The position numbers and the translations under genes are program-made. Below are positions 54,094 to 62,200 of a stretch of 64,000 bases of DNA, in pieces. Numbering within the stretch: the stretch's first letter is position 1; every line of letters starts with the position of its first letter. The notes under the pieces were generated by a model, which was given only the letters and a program-made list of their open reading frames with translations, did no database searches and was not told the DNA's origin. The stretch is from CBDBIG01 sp965205845 [NCBI: bacterium] (lineage in GTDB: Bacteria > SAR324): positions 682,001-746,000 of the forward strand of contig CBDBIG010000003.1 of the NCBI GenBank assembly GCA_965205845.1, in the 5' to 3' direction.

Positions 54094-56049
54094 CTAGCGG
54101 GGTGGTTCTTGCCAAACGTTGTGTTGCTTTAACAGTGCAACCAAGCGTTCAACGGCATTTTCGGTCGGGACGCCGCGCTCCATGCAGTGCTGGCCTTTAT
54201 ACAAATTGACCTTTCCTGGGGCACCCCCTACGTAGCCAAAATCGGCATCTGCCATTTCCCCAGGCCCGTTGACAACACAGCCCATAACAGCAATTTTGAC
54301 CCCACTTAAATGCTGGGTGCGTGCTTGAATGCGCTGGGTGGTTTCTTGCAGGTCAAACAACGTTCGCCCGCACGACGGGCATGAGATATACTCGGTGCGA
54401 TAGCTGCGCAAACGGGCAGCTTGAAGCAAGGTTTGGATGCGTTCTGCCATGGGGTGCTGGCTGGGTAGGTTGGCTACCAGCAAGGCATCCAACAGGCCAT
54501 CGATGGCCAGCGCACCCACTTGCGAACTCAAACCGAGGAGGTCGTTGTTGCCATAAGAGGGTGGGAGCCATGCGCCTAAGGGCCAGTTGAGGTTTTGGCT
54601 TTGAAGAACTTGTGCCAAATGGCGCAAAGGACGCAGCAGGTGGAATCCATGCACAACCAACAACATCCCTCCACGCCATTGCTTGCCTTGTTGTAGCAAG
54701 CATTGCAAAGCGGGAGAAGCGATTTCTTGTGCTTGTAGGCACAAGGTCCATGCTTGTGGGGGCGCCACGCTGTGACCGGCTTGGGGGTGAGGAGACCCAT
54801 TTGGGGTGGGTTGATTTAGCCGCAAAAGTGCTTGGGGCACGGTAAGCATCCCCCCTTGGATTGGGGTGTTTTGGCCGTCTTGTGGGGGCAAAAAAACGCC
54901 ATCGAGCCATGAGGCCTTGGTTTGTGAAGCCTCGGGATTTTTAAAAGGAAGCGCAAAAGGCTCAACAAGGGGAGAATCGACCCCAAACAAAGCCACGGGG
55001 TTGCCCTGCCCCACGGCTACCCGTTGCTGTGGGGTGGTAGTGGCAAGGTGCACCAGGCGTGTGCTCCGCCGTTCAAAGTGAATGGGGAGAGCATAATGCT
55101 GCTCCCAATGGGGGCCTTTGTCGGCATTTTTGACCTGCTTGATTAAGTTGCGCGCCGCGGGCAGCTCGTTTACCGCGGGTTCGGTTAAGGAAACCCGCAC
55201 CGTGTCCCCCAAACCATCCATTAGCAAAGTGCCAATTCCCACTGCCGATTTCACCCGCCCTGCCAAGCCATCGCCCGCCTCGGTAACCCCCAAGTGAAAT
55301 GGATAATCCATCCCCTCTGCTTGCATCCGCAAGGCGAGCAAGCGATAGGCCTGGACCACCACCACAGGATTGGAGGATTTCATCGAGAGCACCAACTGCT
55401 CCCAGCCATGCTGGCGGAATATGCGCAAAAATTCCATCGCGCTTTCCACCATCCCCTCTGGTGTATCGCCATAGTGATTCATGATCCGATCGGAGAGCGA
55501 GCCATGGTTCACCCCCACCCGTACCGCGCGTTGATGCTGCTTGACCAGCCGAATAAAAGGCACCAAGGCTTCCTCGATGCGAGCCATTGCCTCATGGTAT
55601 TCATCGTTCGAGTACGTGCGCTGCACAAAGCGCTTTTGATCGACATAATTGCCTGGGTTAATGCGTATTTTTTCAACCCAAGGCACACAGGCCAAAGCCA
55701 GGCGTGGGTTAAAGTGAATATCCGCCACCAAGGGGACATCCAAGCCTTCCTCACGCATGCGACGGCGAATTTCATCGAGGGCATCCACGTCGCGTTGGGT
55801 GGGTAGGGTAAGGCGAATGATTTCGCACCCTGCCTTGGCCAAGGCCAGCATTTCTTGGATCACGGCATCCACCTGCCATGTAATGGCGGTGAGCATCGAT
55901 TGGATGCGAACGGGGTTTTGCCCGCCAATGCCTACCTTACCCACCATCACTTGGCGGGTTGTGCGGCGGCTGGCACGCAGCGGTGCCAAAAAATTTTCCA
56001 CCTTATCGTGTGGGGGTTGATCCTCGGTGCTCGGGGCGTTCATCGCCAT
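54094..56049 (-). CDS. ispG: 4-hydroxy-3-methylbut-2-enyl-diphosphate synthase, long form
   Basis: [4Fe-4S] enzyme of the MEP isoprenoid pathway. The TIM-barrel N-terminus has VMVGKVGIGGQNPVRIQSM, VPLVADIHFNPRLAL and VEKIRINPGNY. The iron-sulphur domain has ISCPSCGRTLFDL and MGCVVNGPGE with three Cys. At ~650 residues it is of the long class with a ~230-residue insert (about 330-560) between the two domains, as in plants, Chlamydia and Bacteroidetes, not the ~370-residue type of E. coli. The start lies inside the tandem array: ATG 56049 (MAMNAPSTED) is likely, 56043 and 56103 are possible. Confidence 0.92.
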   Translation of the reverse strand: MAMNAPSTEDQPPHDKVENFLAPLRASRRTTRQVMVGKVGIGGQNPVRIQSMLTAITWQVDAVIQEMLALAKAGCEIIRLTLPTQRDVDALDEIRRRMREEGLDVPLVADIHFNPRLALACVPWVEKIRINPGNYVDQKRFVQRTYSNDEYHEAMARIEEALVPFIRLVKQHQRAVRVGVNHGSLSDRIMNHYGDTPEGMVESAMEFLRIFRQHGWEQLVLSMKSSNPVVVVQAYRLLALRMQAEGMDYPFHLGVTEAGDGLAGRVKSAVGIGTLLMDGLGDTVRVSLTEPAVNELPAARNLIKQVKNADKGPHWEQHYALPIHFERRSTRLVHLATTTPQQRVAVGQGNPVALFGVDSPLVEPFALPFKNPEASQTKASWLDGVFLPPQDGQNTPIQGGMLTVPQALLRLNQPTPNGSPHPQAGHSVAPPQAWTLCLQAQEIASPALQCLLQQGKQWRGGMLLVVHGFHLLRPLRHLAQVLQSQNLNWPLGAWLPPSYGNNDLLGLSSQVGALAIDGLLDALLVANLPSQHPMAERIQTLLQAARLRSYRTEYISCPSCGRTLFDLQETTQRIQARTQHLSGVKIAVMGCVVNGPGEMADADFGYVGGAPGKVNLYKGQHCMERGVPTENAVERLVALLKQHNVWQEPPR

Positions 56050-57045
56050 GCGTTGTCCTGTGTGGGGGTTGATCTTTTTGTGCCTGGGGGCGCTCATCGC
56101 CATGCGTTGTCCTGTGTGGGGGTTGATGCTCGGTGCTCGGGGGCGTTCATCGCCATGCGTTGTCCTGTGTGGGGGTTGATGCTCGGTGCTCGGGGGCGCT
56201 CATCGCCATGCGTTGACCTGTGTGGGGGTTTTGTGCCTGGGGGCGCTCATCGCCATGCGTTGTCCTGTGTGGGGGTTGATGCTCGGTGCTCGGGGGCGTT
56301 CATCGCCACGCGTTGTCCTGTGTGGGGGTTGATGCTCGGTGCTCGGGGGCGTTCATCGCCACGCGTTGTCCTGTGTGGGGGGTGATGCTCGGTGCTCGGG
56401 GGCGCTCATCGCCATGCGTTGTCCTGTGTGGGGGTTGATGCTCGGTGCTCGGGGCGCTCATCGCCATGCGTTGTCCTGTGTGGGGGTTGATGCTCGGTGC
56501 TCGGGGCGCTCATCGCCATGCGTTGTCCTGTGTGGGGGTTGATGCTCGGTGCTCGGGGCGTTCATTGCCACGCGTTGTCCTGTGTGGGGGTTTTGTGCCT
56601 GGGGGCGCTCATCGCCATGCGTTGTCCTGTGGGGGGGGTGATGCTCGGTGCTCGGGGCGCTCATCGCCATGCGTTGTCCTGTGTGGGGGTTGATGCTCGG
56701 TGCTCGGGGCGCTCATCGCCATGCGTTGTCCTGTGTGGGGGTTGATGCTCGGTGCTCGGGGCGTTCATTGCCACGCGTTGTCCTGTGTGGGGGTTTTGTG
56801 CCTGGGGGCGCTCATCGCCATGCGTTGTCCTGTGTGTGGGTTGATGCTCGGTGCTCGGGGGCGTTCATTGCCACGCGTTGTCCTGTGTGGGGGTTGATGC
56901 TCGGTGCTCGGGGGCGCTCATCGCCATGCGTTGTCCTGTGTGGGGGTTGATCCTCGGTGCTCGGGGGCGTTCATCGCCATGCGTTGTCCTGTGTGGGGGT
57001 TGATCCTTTTGTGCCTGGGGGCGTTCATTGCCACGCGTTATCTCT
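56020..57045. repeat. Tandem repeat, ~53-bp unit, about 18 copies, seeded on the ispG start
   Basis: The core catgcgttgtcctgtgtggg recurs every 48-55 bases. Two unit types alternate irregularly: one with gatgctcggtgctcgg and a shorter one with ttttgtgcctggg. Single-base changes in G-runs alter length and frame. The ispG-proximal unit supplies the start codon and first ~15 codons of ispG. Confidence 0.95.
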
Positions 57046-57208
57046 TACAAGATTACGGATGGGTCGAGGGGTTTTTGGGGTTACAACCAAGACCTTAACG
57101 CCCTGTCCTATTTCCATTCAAAATGGTGGATGCGCTCCCTCGAAGTGTGTTACACTCGCGCCTGTCGGCTCGAATGAGCACGTGCCGCGGGCGACCCATT
57201 GCTGAGAA

Positions 57209-58594
57209 ATGGCTTGCCTCGTTTTTTTAAACTCTCTTAAATCCGGACCGTTCGCAAGTCTCATGGCCAGACCCTTGTCTTTGCTTGGTTCCCCCACTCA
57301 AATGGAGCATGCCCTTGGGCTTGCCCGTGGGGAAACAAGACGTATACTCGAAAATGCACTGGCGGGCAAGCCACCCAACCTCCAACAAGGGTGCCATCTT
57401 TTTAACATTGTAAGCAATGCGGAGCTGTTTGCCCTGATGCATACCGCCGACCACGTGCGCCAGCAAACGGTGGGCGATGTGGTGAGTTATGTGGTCAATC
57501 GCAACATCAACTTTACCAATGTGTGCGTCAAGCGCTGTGGGTTTTGTGCGTTTAGCCGTGGGCATAAGGCGCGCGAGGGCTATTTTTTGCCGAATGAGGA
57601 AATTTTGCGGCGCATTGGAGAAGCCCAATCCCTTGGGGCAACCGAGGTGTGCTTGCAAGCGGGATTGGCACCTCGGCTGGAAAAAGGCTTTTATCTGCGG
57701 TTGATCCGCGAGGTCCACCAGGCCTACCCCAGCATGCATCTTCATGGATGTTCCCCTGAAGAGGTGCTTTACAGTGCTGAGATAGATGGCTTAAGCATTC
57801 AAGAGACCTTGTATGCTTTAAAAGAGGCAGGCCTTGGAAGCCTTCCGGGGACCTCTGCTGAAATTTTGGATGACGAGGTGCGCGCGCGCATTTCCCCTGG
57901 ACGCATTACCACCGCGCAGTGGGTCGACGTTGTTAAAACGGCGCATGCAGTAGGTTTACCTTCTTCAAGCACCATGATGTACGGGCATGTGGAAACCGCT
58001 TTGCATCTGGCCAAGCACATTACACTGCTGCGCCGCCTTCAAGAAGAGAGCAGCCAGTATGCAAGCGGCGGTATTCGCGAATTTGTCCCCTTGGGCTTTA
58101 TTCACAGCGAGGCCCCCATGTTTCGGCATAAACCACCCCCAGGGTTACGCCATGGGCCAAGCGCCTTAGAAACCCTTAAAGTGTACGCCGTGGCGCGCCT
58201 TATGTTGCATGGCGTCATCGACAATATCCAAACCTCGTGGGTTAAAGAAGGCCTTAAATTGGCCCAGGTGGGGCTTATGGCGGGGGCAAACGATTTGGGG
58301 GGCTGCCTAATGAACGAGAGTATCTCAACCGCCGCGGGTTCGGGTCACGGGCAGCTGGCCTCACCCACCACTTTACGCCAACACATCCGCGCCCTTGGCA
58401 AAATACCTGCACAGCGTAGTTCAACCTATGCAAGGCTCCACACTTTTACCCACCCTGAGAACGACCCCGTCGACCCATTGCACGTTCAAAGCGAGGGCGA
58501 AGACCATCGGCTAACCCGCCAATTGGGCAACTATCACGCTTTGGCGCAAAGCAAAGCATTTCGCTTTAACAAACGTGATCACGCAAGCCATTAA
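57209..58594 (+). CDS. cofH: FO synthase subunit 2 (CofH-type radical SAM enzyme)
   Basis: Radical-SAM protein of 461 residues. The iron-sulphur motif CVKRCGFC is at 106-113 (CX3CX2C, the CofH/MqnE/MqnC spacing). GATEVCLQAGLAP, LHGCSPEEV, GLGSLPGTSAEILDDEVRAR and NDLGGCLMNESISTAAGSGH match CofH and the C-terminal half of actinobacterial FbiC. CofH joins tyrosine-derived 4-hydroxybenzyl to the ribityl-uracil to make FO, the core of F420. CofG must be elsewhere. MqnE of menaquinone synthesis is the alternative but lacks this ending. Confidence 0.85.
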   Translation: MACLVFLNSLKSGPFASLMARPLSLLGSPTQMEHALGLARGETRRILENALAGKPPNLQQGCHLFNIVSNAELFALMHTADHVRQQTVGDVVSYVVNRNINFTNVCVKRCGFCAFSRGHKAREGYFLPNEEILRRIGEAQSLGATEVCLQAGLAPRLEKGFYLRLIREVHQAYPSMHLHGCSPEEVLYSAEIDGLSIQETLYALKEAGLGSLPGTSAEILDDEVRARISPGRITTAQWVDVVKTAHAVGLPSSSTMMYGHVETALHLAKHITLLRRLQEESSQYASGGIREFVPLGFIHSEAPMFRHKPPPGLRHGPSALETLKVYAVARLMLHGVIDNIQTSWVKEGLKLAQVGLMAGANDLGGCLMNESISTAAGSGHGQLASPTTLRQHIRALGKIPAQRSSTYARLHTFTHPENDPVDPLHVQSEGEDHRLTRQLGNYHALAQSKAFRFNKRDHASH

Positions 58595-59458
58595 GCCGGA
58601 CTTATCCGTGGAGTTAACTCGCTAGTCGAACTTATACTCACGCTAATCGGGCTTGAGACAGCGCTGCCCCCCCCTTTTTATTAAGTAAAAAAAACACGCA
58701 TGCGCGTTCTCTCATCGCCCCACTGCGGGGCAGCGTTAACCCTATTGGTGCGCTCAAGAAAGCCGGTTCGAGCCAACGGGCCATCTGCCGATTTGATCGG
58801 CGTGGACAGGTTTGCCGATCCGCCGAGAACCTCGGCGCAACAAAGCGCCCCCGTGCCCCCCCCTTTGTTGGCTTGAAACCCACGCGGTTTATCCCACTGG
58901 GGAGCACTTTGTCTGTGCCAAGGCTTCTTGGTGAATTCAGGTCAAAAACAAAATGAACACGCTTTGCTCCAAAAATGACCGCCGAAGCGCGATTAACCGA
59001 CGGGGTAACCATGGAAACATGGCTGATAATCAAAGGATTCACCCGTTAAACACGCTTGCAAGGCTAATAGGACATGGGATTGGGTTTAAAAAAAAACGGG
59101 CATGCAAAAAATTATTCAGCCGTTCTGACATCGAATGGTGCACTTCTTGATAACCCTTTATGAAAGAAGCATTTCTTGCAAACCCACGCTTGTGGCTAAG
59201 GGAGCACAAAAAACCCCCACGCAATTATGGCTTGTGGTGGGTGATTTGTCGCTTCAACAAGCATCGTCATGGGCGCCCGTGGGAAGAAGTGTTTCTTAAA
59301 AAGGGATTGCAGGCTGTCACTGCAAGTCATCTCACGCACAGGGGTGAGGCAAATACAAATACCGTGTTTTTTGCACCGTTATTCAGATGATGTGCAAAAG
59401 GGGCATCCGTTCACTTACATATTCATCTGGCAGCTTGGTCTAGTATAGGAGGCTCGTC
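58595..59458. other. Intergenic region between cofH and csrA
   Basis: About 860 bases. A hairpin GCCCC-actgc-GGGGC lies near 58718-58732, and a palindromic acgcatgcgcgt next to a T8/A8 run near 58686-58704 could stop minus-strand transcripts. Frames at 58638-59042 (-) and 59160-59390 (+, 76 codons, MKEAFLANPRLW) are open but match nothing I know and have poor ribosome sites. Confidence 0.4.
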
Positions 59459-59698
59459 ATGTTAATTCTGACAAGGAAGTCAGGAGAAAGTATCACCATT
59501 GGTGATGACATCAAAATCCAGGTCATCGAAATCAAAGGCAAGCAGGTGCGCATTGGCATTGACGCACCGCGTAAGTACGCCATTCATCGAGAAGAAATTT
59601 ACATTCGCATTCAAGACGAGAACAAACGTGCTGCCTCAAAAGCACCCCTCATGGTGGGGGAGTTGGATACCATTCTCAAAAAAAATAAAACGTCTTAA
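59459..59698 (+). CDS. csrA: Translational regulator CsrA
   Basis: 79-residue RNA-binding protein. [18 protein letters not shown] and [19 protein letters not shown] are the CsrA signature, with the RNA-contacting R-K and R-E positions kept. The C-terminal tail is longer than in E. coli (61 residues) as in FliW-containing bacteria, where FliW binds the extended end. AGGAGG lies seven bases before the ATG. It represses or stabilises mRNAs, notably flagellin. fliW follows 289 bases downstream. Confidence 0.96.
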   Translation: MLILTRKSGESITIGDDIKIQVIEIKGKQVRIGIDAPRKYAIHREEIYIRIQDENKRAASKAPLMVGELDTILKKNKTS

Positions 59699-59987
59699 AG
59701 GCCTCTGGGCTTTTTGTAAACGTATGGTCTTGGGACGGTAAAACCCGACGAAAATATGGCTTTTGAAACCTTTATTAAGAAAGCGAATTGCCGATGGGTA
59801 AAAAAAAATGAGGCAAAACCCCCCCTAAAGTCTTGAAGTGCTTTTGCCGTTAAGCAAAGCAGTGGAGATGGCCTGGCCATATCGGCATCCAAGCCAACTT
59901 CAATCACAACCTCAAACGTAAACCCCTTAAGAGCGTGTATCGGTTTTTGGTGCATGTAGTCAAAAAAACACAAAAAAGGCAACCAAC

Positions 59988-60491
59988 ATGAAAGTGGAAA
60001 CAACGCGTTTTGGTCACATAGAAACTGCAGAAACGGAAGTGATTACATTTCCTGACGGCCTGCTGGGATTTTCCGAATGCACGCGCTTTGTGCTAACGGA
60101 GCAAGACTTGGAAGCACCTTTTTACTGGATGCAATCCTTGCAGATTCCCTCTTTGGCTTTTGTGATGCTCGCGCCCAATGGCGTGCTTACCAACTACAGT
60201 ATCAATGTGCGCAAACAGCAAATCCGCCCATTAGAAACGGAGAAAGTGAGCGATATTACGGTCTACCTCATCGTCACCATGTCGGGCAACCTTGTCGACG
60301 TAACGGTGAACCTGCAAGGGCCGGTGTTGGTGAACAACAAAAGGCGCTTGGGGCAGCAAATTGTGATAGCAGACCACAACCTAAGCACACGCCATCCGTT
60401 GTTTACCGAGGATGACCTCAAAGAAGGCAGCGGAGAAGCCATTGTGCGCAGCCAAAACAAAGAGGCCAGCATGCGCCTTGCCATTGGCTAA
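59988..60491 (+). CDS. fliW: Flagellar assembly factor FliW
   Basis: 167-residue protein that antagonises CsrA and binds flagellin, so that flagellin translation tracks secretion. The family pattern is FPDGLLGFSECTRFVL, FYWMQSLQIPSLAFVML, and VTMSGNLVDVTVNLQGPVLV with NNKRRLGQQIVI. The last ~20 residues (EGSGEAIVRSQNKEASMRL) are an extension. The + strand order csrA-fliW is a common pair. It implies flagella, although no structural flagellar gene is in this window. Confidence 0.93.
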   Translation: MKVETTRFGHIETAETEVITFPDGLLGFSECTRFVLTEQDLEAPFYWMQSLQIPSLAFVMLAPNGVLTNYSINVRKQQIRPLETEKVSDITVYLIVTMSGNLVDVTVNLQGPVLVNNKRRLGQQIVIADHNLSTRHPLFTEDDLKEGSGEAIVRSQNKEASMRLAIG

Positions 60492-60589
60492 AACGAGCGG
60501 GGCCCGTACGGCAAGAGGGTGAGTTCTCGCGCGGGGAGGGGGGCAAAAAAGCGTGGCACGATGCTGAACAGGCCTCACCGCCCGGAGCG

Positions 60590-60955
60590 AAGCACGCCAG
60601 GGTTCAAGCCTTGCTGCCGTTTTTTTTTAGCGGGCTCTGACAAAGCACGCCAGGGTTCAAGCCTTGCTGCCGTTTTTTTTTTAGCGGGCTCTGACAAAGC
60701 ACGCCAGGGTTCAAGCCTTGCTGCCGTTTTTTTTTGAGCGGGCTCTTACACGGCACGCCAGGGTTCAAGCCTTGCTGCCGTTTTTTTTTGAGCGGGCTCT
60801 GACAAAGCACGCCAGGGTTCAAGCCTTGCTGCCGTTTTTTTTTTAGCGGGCTCTGACAAAGCACGCCAGGGTTCAAGCCTTGCTGCCGTTTTTTGAGCGG
60901 GCTCTGACAAAGCACGCCAGGGTTCAAGCCTTGCTGCCGTTTTTTGAGCGGGCTT
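60590..60955. repeat. Tandem repeat, ~54-bp unit with T-run, seven copies
   Basis: cacgccagggttcaagcc recurs at 60593, 60646, 60700, 60754, 60808, 60862 and 60913. Each unit has a T-run of 6 to 10, which sets unit length to 51-54. On the minus strand the units can be read as an 18-residue peptide repeat (KKKRQQGLNPGVLCQSP). Confidence 0.95.
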
Positions 60956-60994
60956 GTCCGGTTCCTTGGCTGGCCCCCCTTTGCACCCGTTTTT

Positions 60995-61393
60995 TTAAGA
61001 TATCGAAGTGCCAAAGGCGATGAGGACGCCGTCAATATCTCTCACATACGCCACCGTTTGCCCCCATGGTTTTGTGGTAGGCGGCGAGACCGCGCACGCA
61101 CCATGTGCCAGGGCTTTGGTGTAGGCACTCTCAAGGTTATCCACAATAAAGCCCAGTTCAAACCCCGCTGCGGGAGCGTTTAGGTTGCTTTTGGTGTAGC
61201 CTTGGGGGAGATCGACAAAATTGCTGGCGGCCAAACGGTGTTGGGCAAAAGCAAGACGGGTGCTACCCGTTTCCATCTCGGCATAATCGCCCTCTTCATG
61301 GACAAAGCGGCGCTTTAAACCCAAGGCTTCCTCGTAAAACGCGACGGTGCGCGCGACATCGGCCACGTAAAGGATGGTGTATTCAAAAAGCAT
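60995..61393 (-). CDS. VOC superfamily (glyoxalase-like) protein
   Basis: 132-residue single-domain VOC protein with two beta-alpha-beta-beta-beta repeats. YTILYVADVARTVAFYEEAL and GLKRRFVHEEGDYAEME form the first, GFELGFIVDNLESAYTKAL and VAYVRDIDGVLIAF the second. Candidate metal ligands are the Glu positions of the second strands. The substrate is unknown. ATG 61393 (MLFEYTIL) fits the domain start; a further ATG at 61420 adds nine residues. It converges on fliW across the T-run array. Confidence 0.85.
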   Translation of the reverse strand: MLFEYTILYVADVARTVAFYEEALGLKRRFVHEEGDYAEMETGSTRLAFAQHRLAASNFVDLPQGYTKSNLNAPAAGFELGFIVDNLESAYTKALAHGACAVSPPTTKPWGQTVAYVRDIDGVLIAFGTSIS

Positions 61394-61458
61394 CGCGTGT
61401 TCAACACCCCCTTTGGGCAAGCCGTTTACTATAAGGGTTGTATGGGGGTGAAAAAAAG

Positions 61459-61547
61459 CGGAGAGGGCGGGATTCGAACCCGCGGTGCAAGGTTACCCGC
61501 ACAACAGATTAGCAATCTGCCACTTTCGGCCACTCAGTCACCTCTCC
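61459..61547 (-). tRNA. tRNA-Ser (anticodon GCU)
   Basis: 89-base class II tRNA on the minus strand: acceptor arms GGAGAGG / CCTCTCC, anticodon arm CAGATTGCTAATCTG giving GCT, a long variable arm (TTGTGCGGGTAACCTTGCACC), and T loop GTTCGAATC. The discriminator is G, as expected for serine. CCA is not encoded; a T-run follows at once and may end transcription. Confidence 0.97.
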
Positions 61548-61846
61548 AACTTGTTCACCTGACCCACGGCGCAAGATAACACATCCGCCCCTTGTATAGA
61601 CTGCACTTGTACGCACAATAAGGCAACGCCGGTAAAGCACAAAAAAATTTCTGAACCGGTCCTATTTAGATGACGGGTTCAAATACTTCCTAAACGATTG
61701 TTTTTAGCGATGGTAACCGTGCTGATGGGGCACTGTTGCGCGGATCGCGCCACGCACATTTTTTGCCAAACAGCCCAAAATGCCCCTTTGGGACCCCGCT
61801 TAACCTGCCCAACACCCGCGACTTGCCCGTAGGATTGTGAGACTCG

Positions 61847-62200
61847 CGCTTGCCCGGCCGCGACGGCGAAAAACCGAGCAGGTAAGCGGATTTGCTCGAG
61901 CGGGTTTGTTTCACATTCTACCATCCGCGACTTAGGTCGCGATTGAGACCGCGCTTGCCCGGCCGCGACGGCGAAAAACCGAGCAGGCAAGCGGATTTGC
62001 TCGAGCGGGTTTGTTTCACATTCTACCATCCGCGACTTAGGTCGCGATTGAGACCGCGCTTGCCCGCCGCGACAGCGAAAAACCCAGCAGGTAAGCGGAT
62101 TTGCTCGAGCGGGTTTGTTTCACATTCTACCATCCGCGACTTAGGTCGCGATTGAGACCGCGCTTGCCCGCCGCTACAGCGAAAAACCCAGCAAACCGCG
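61847..62200. repeat. Tandem repeat, 104-105-bp unit, 3.4 copies, seeded on the UxaA gene end
   Basis: cgcttgcccg starts at 61847, 61952, 62057 and 62161. The fourth, partial unit runs into the 3' end of the UxaA-family gene: its last codons (complement of acagcgaaaaacccagca) recur in the units, where the stop TAG reads TCG. Units contain their own inverted repeat, cgcgac-ttag-gtcgcg. Confidence 0.93.

Noticed and set aside
56106-56950. Several overlapping frames of 64-100 codons encoding repeated peptides (RCPVWGLMLGARG type)
   Set aside because: They follow from translating the ~53-bp array in different frames; frames change with single-base unit differences and there is no ribosome site.
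58638-59042. Minus-strand frame of 134 codons between cofH and csrA
   Set aside because: No family, no ribosome site, and uneven composition. Treated as non-coding.
60604-61035. Minus-strand frame of 143 codons with an 18-residue Lys-rich repeat
   Set aside because: It comes from the T-run array and starts inside the VOC gene in another frame. Slippage in the T-runs would break it easily.
61679-62029. Minus-strand frame with a 35-residue repeat (MVECETNPLEQIRL)
   Set aside because: A product of the 105-bp array, whose unit is a multiple of three. No ribosome site and no known domain.
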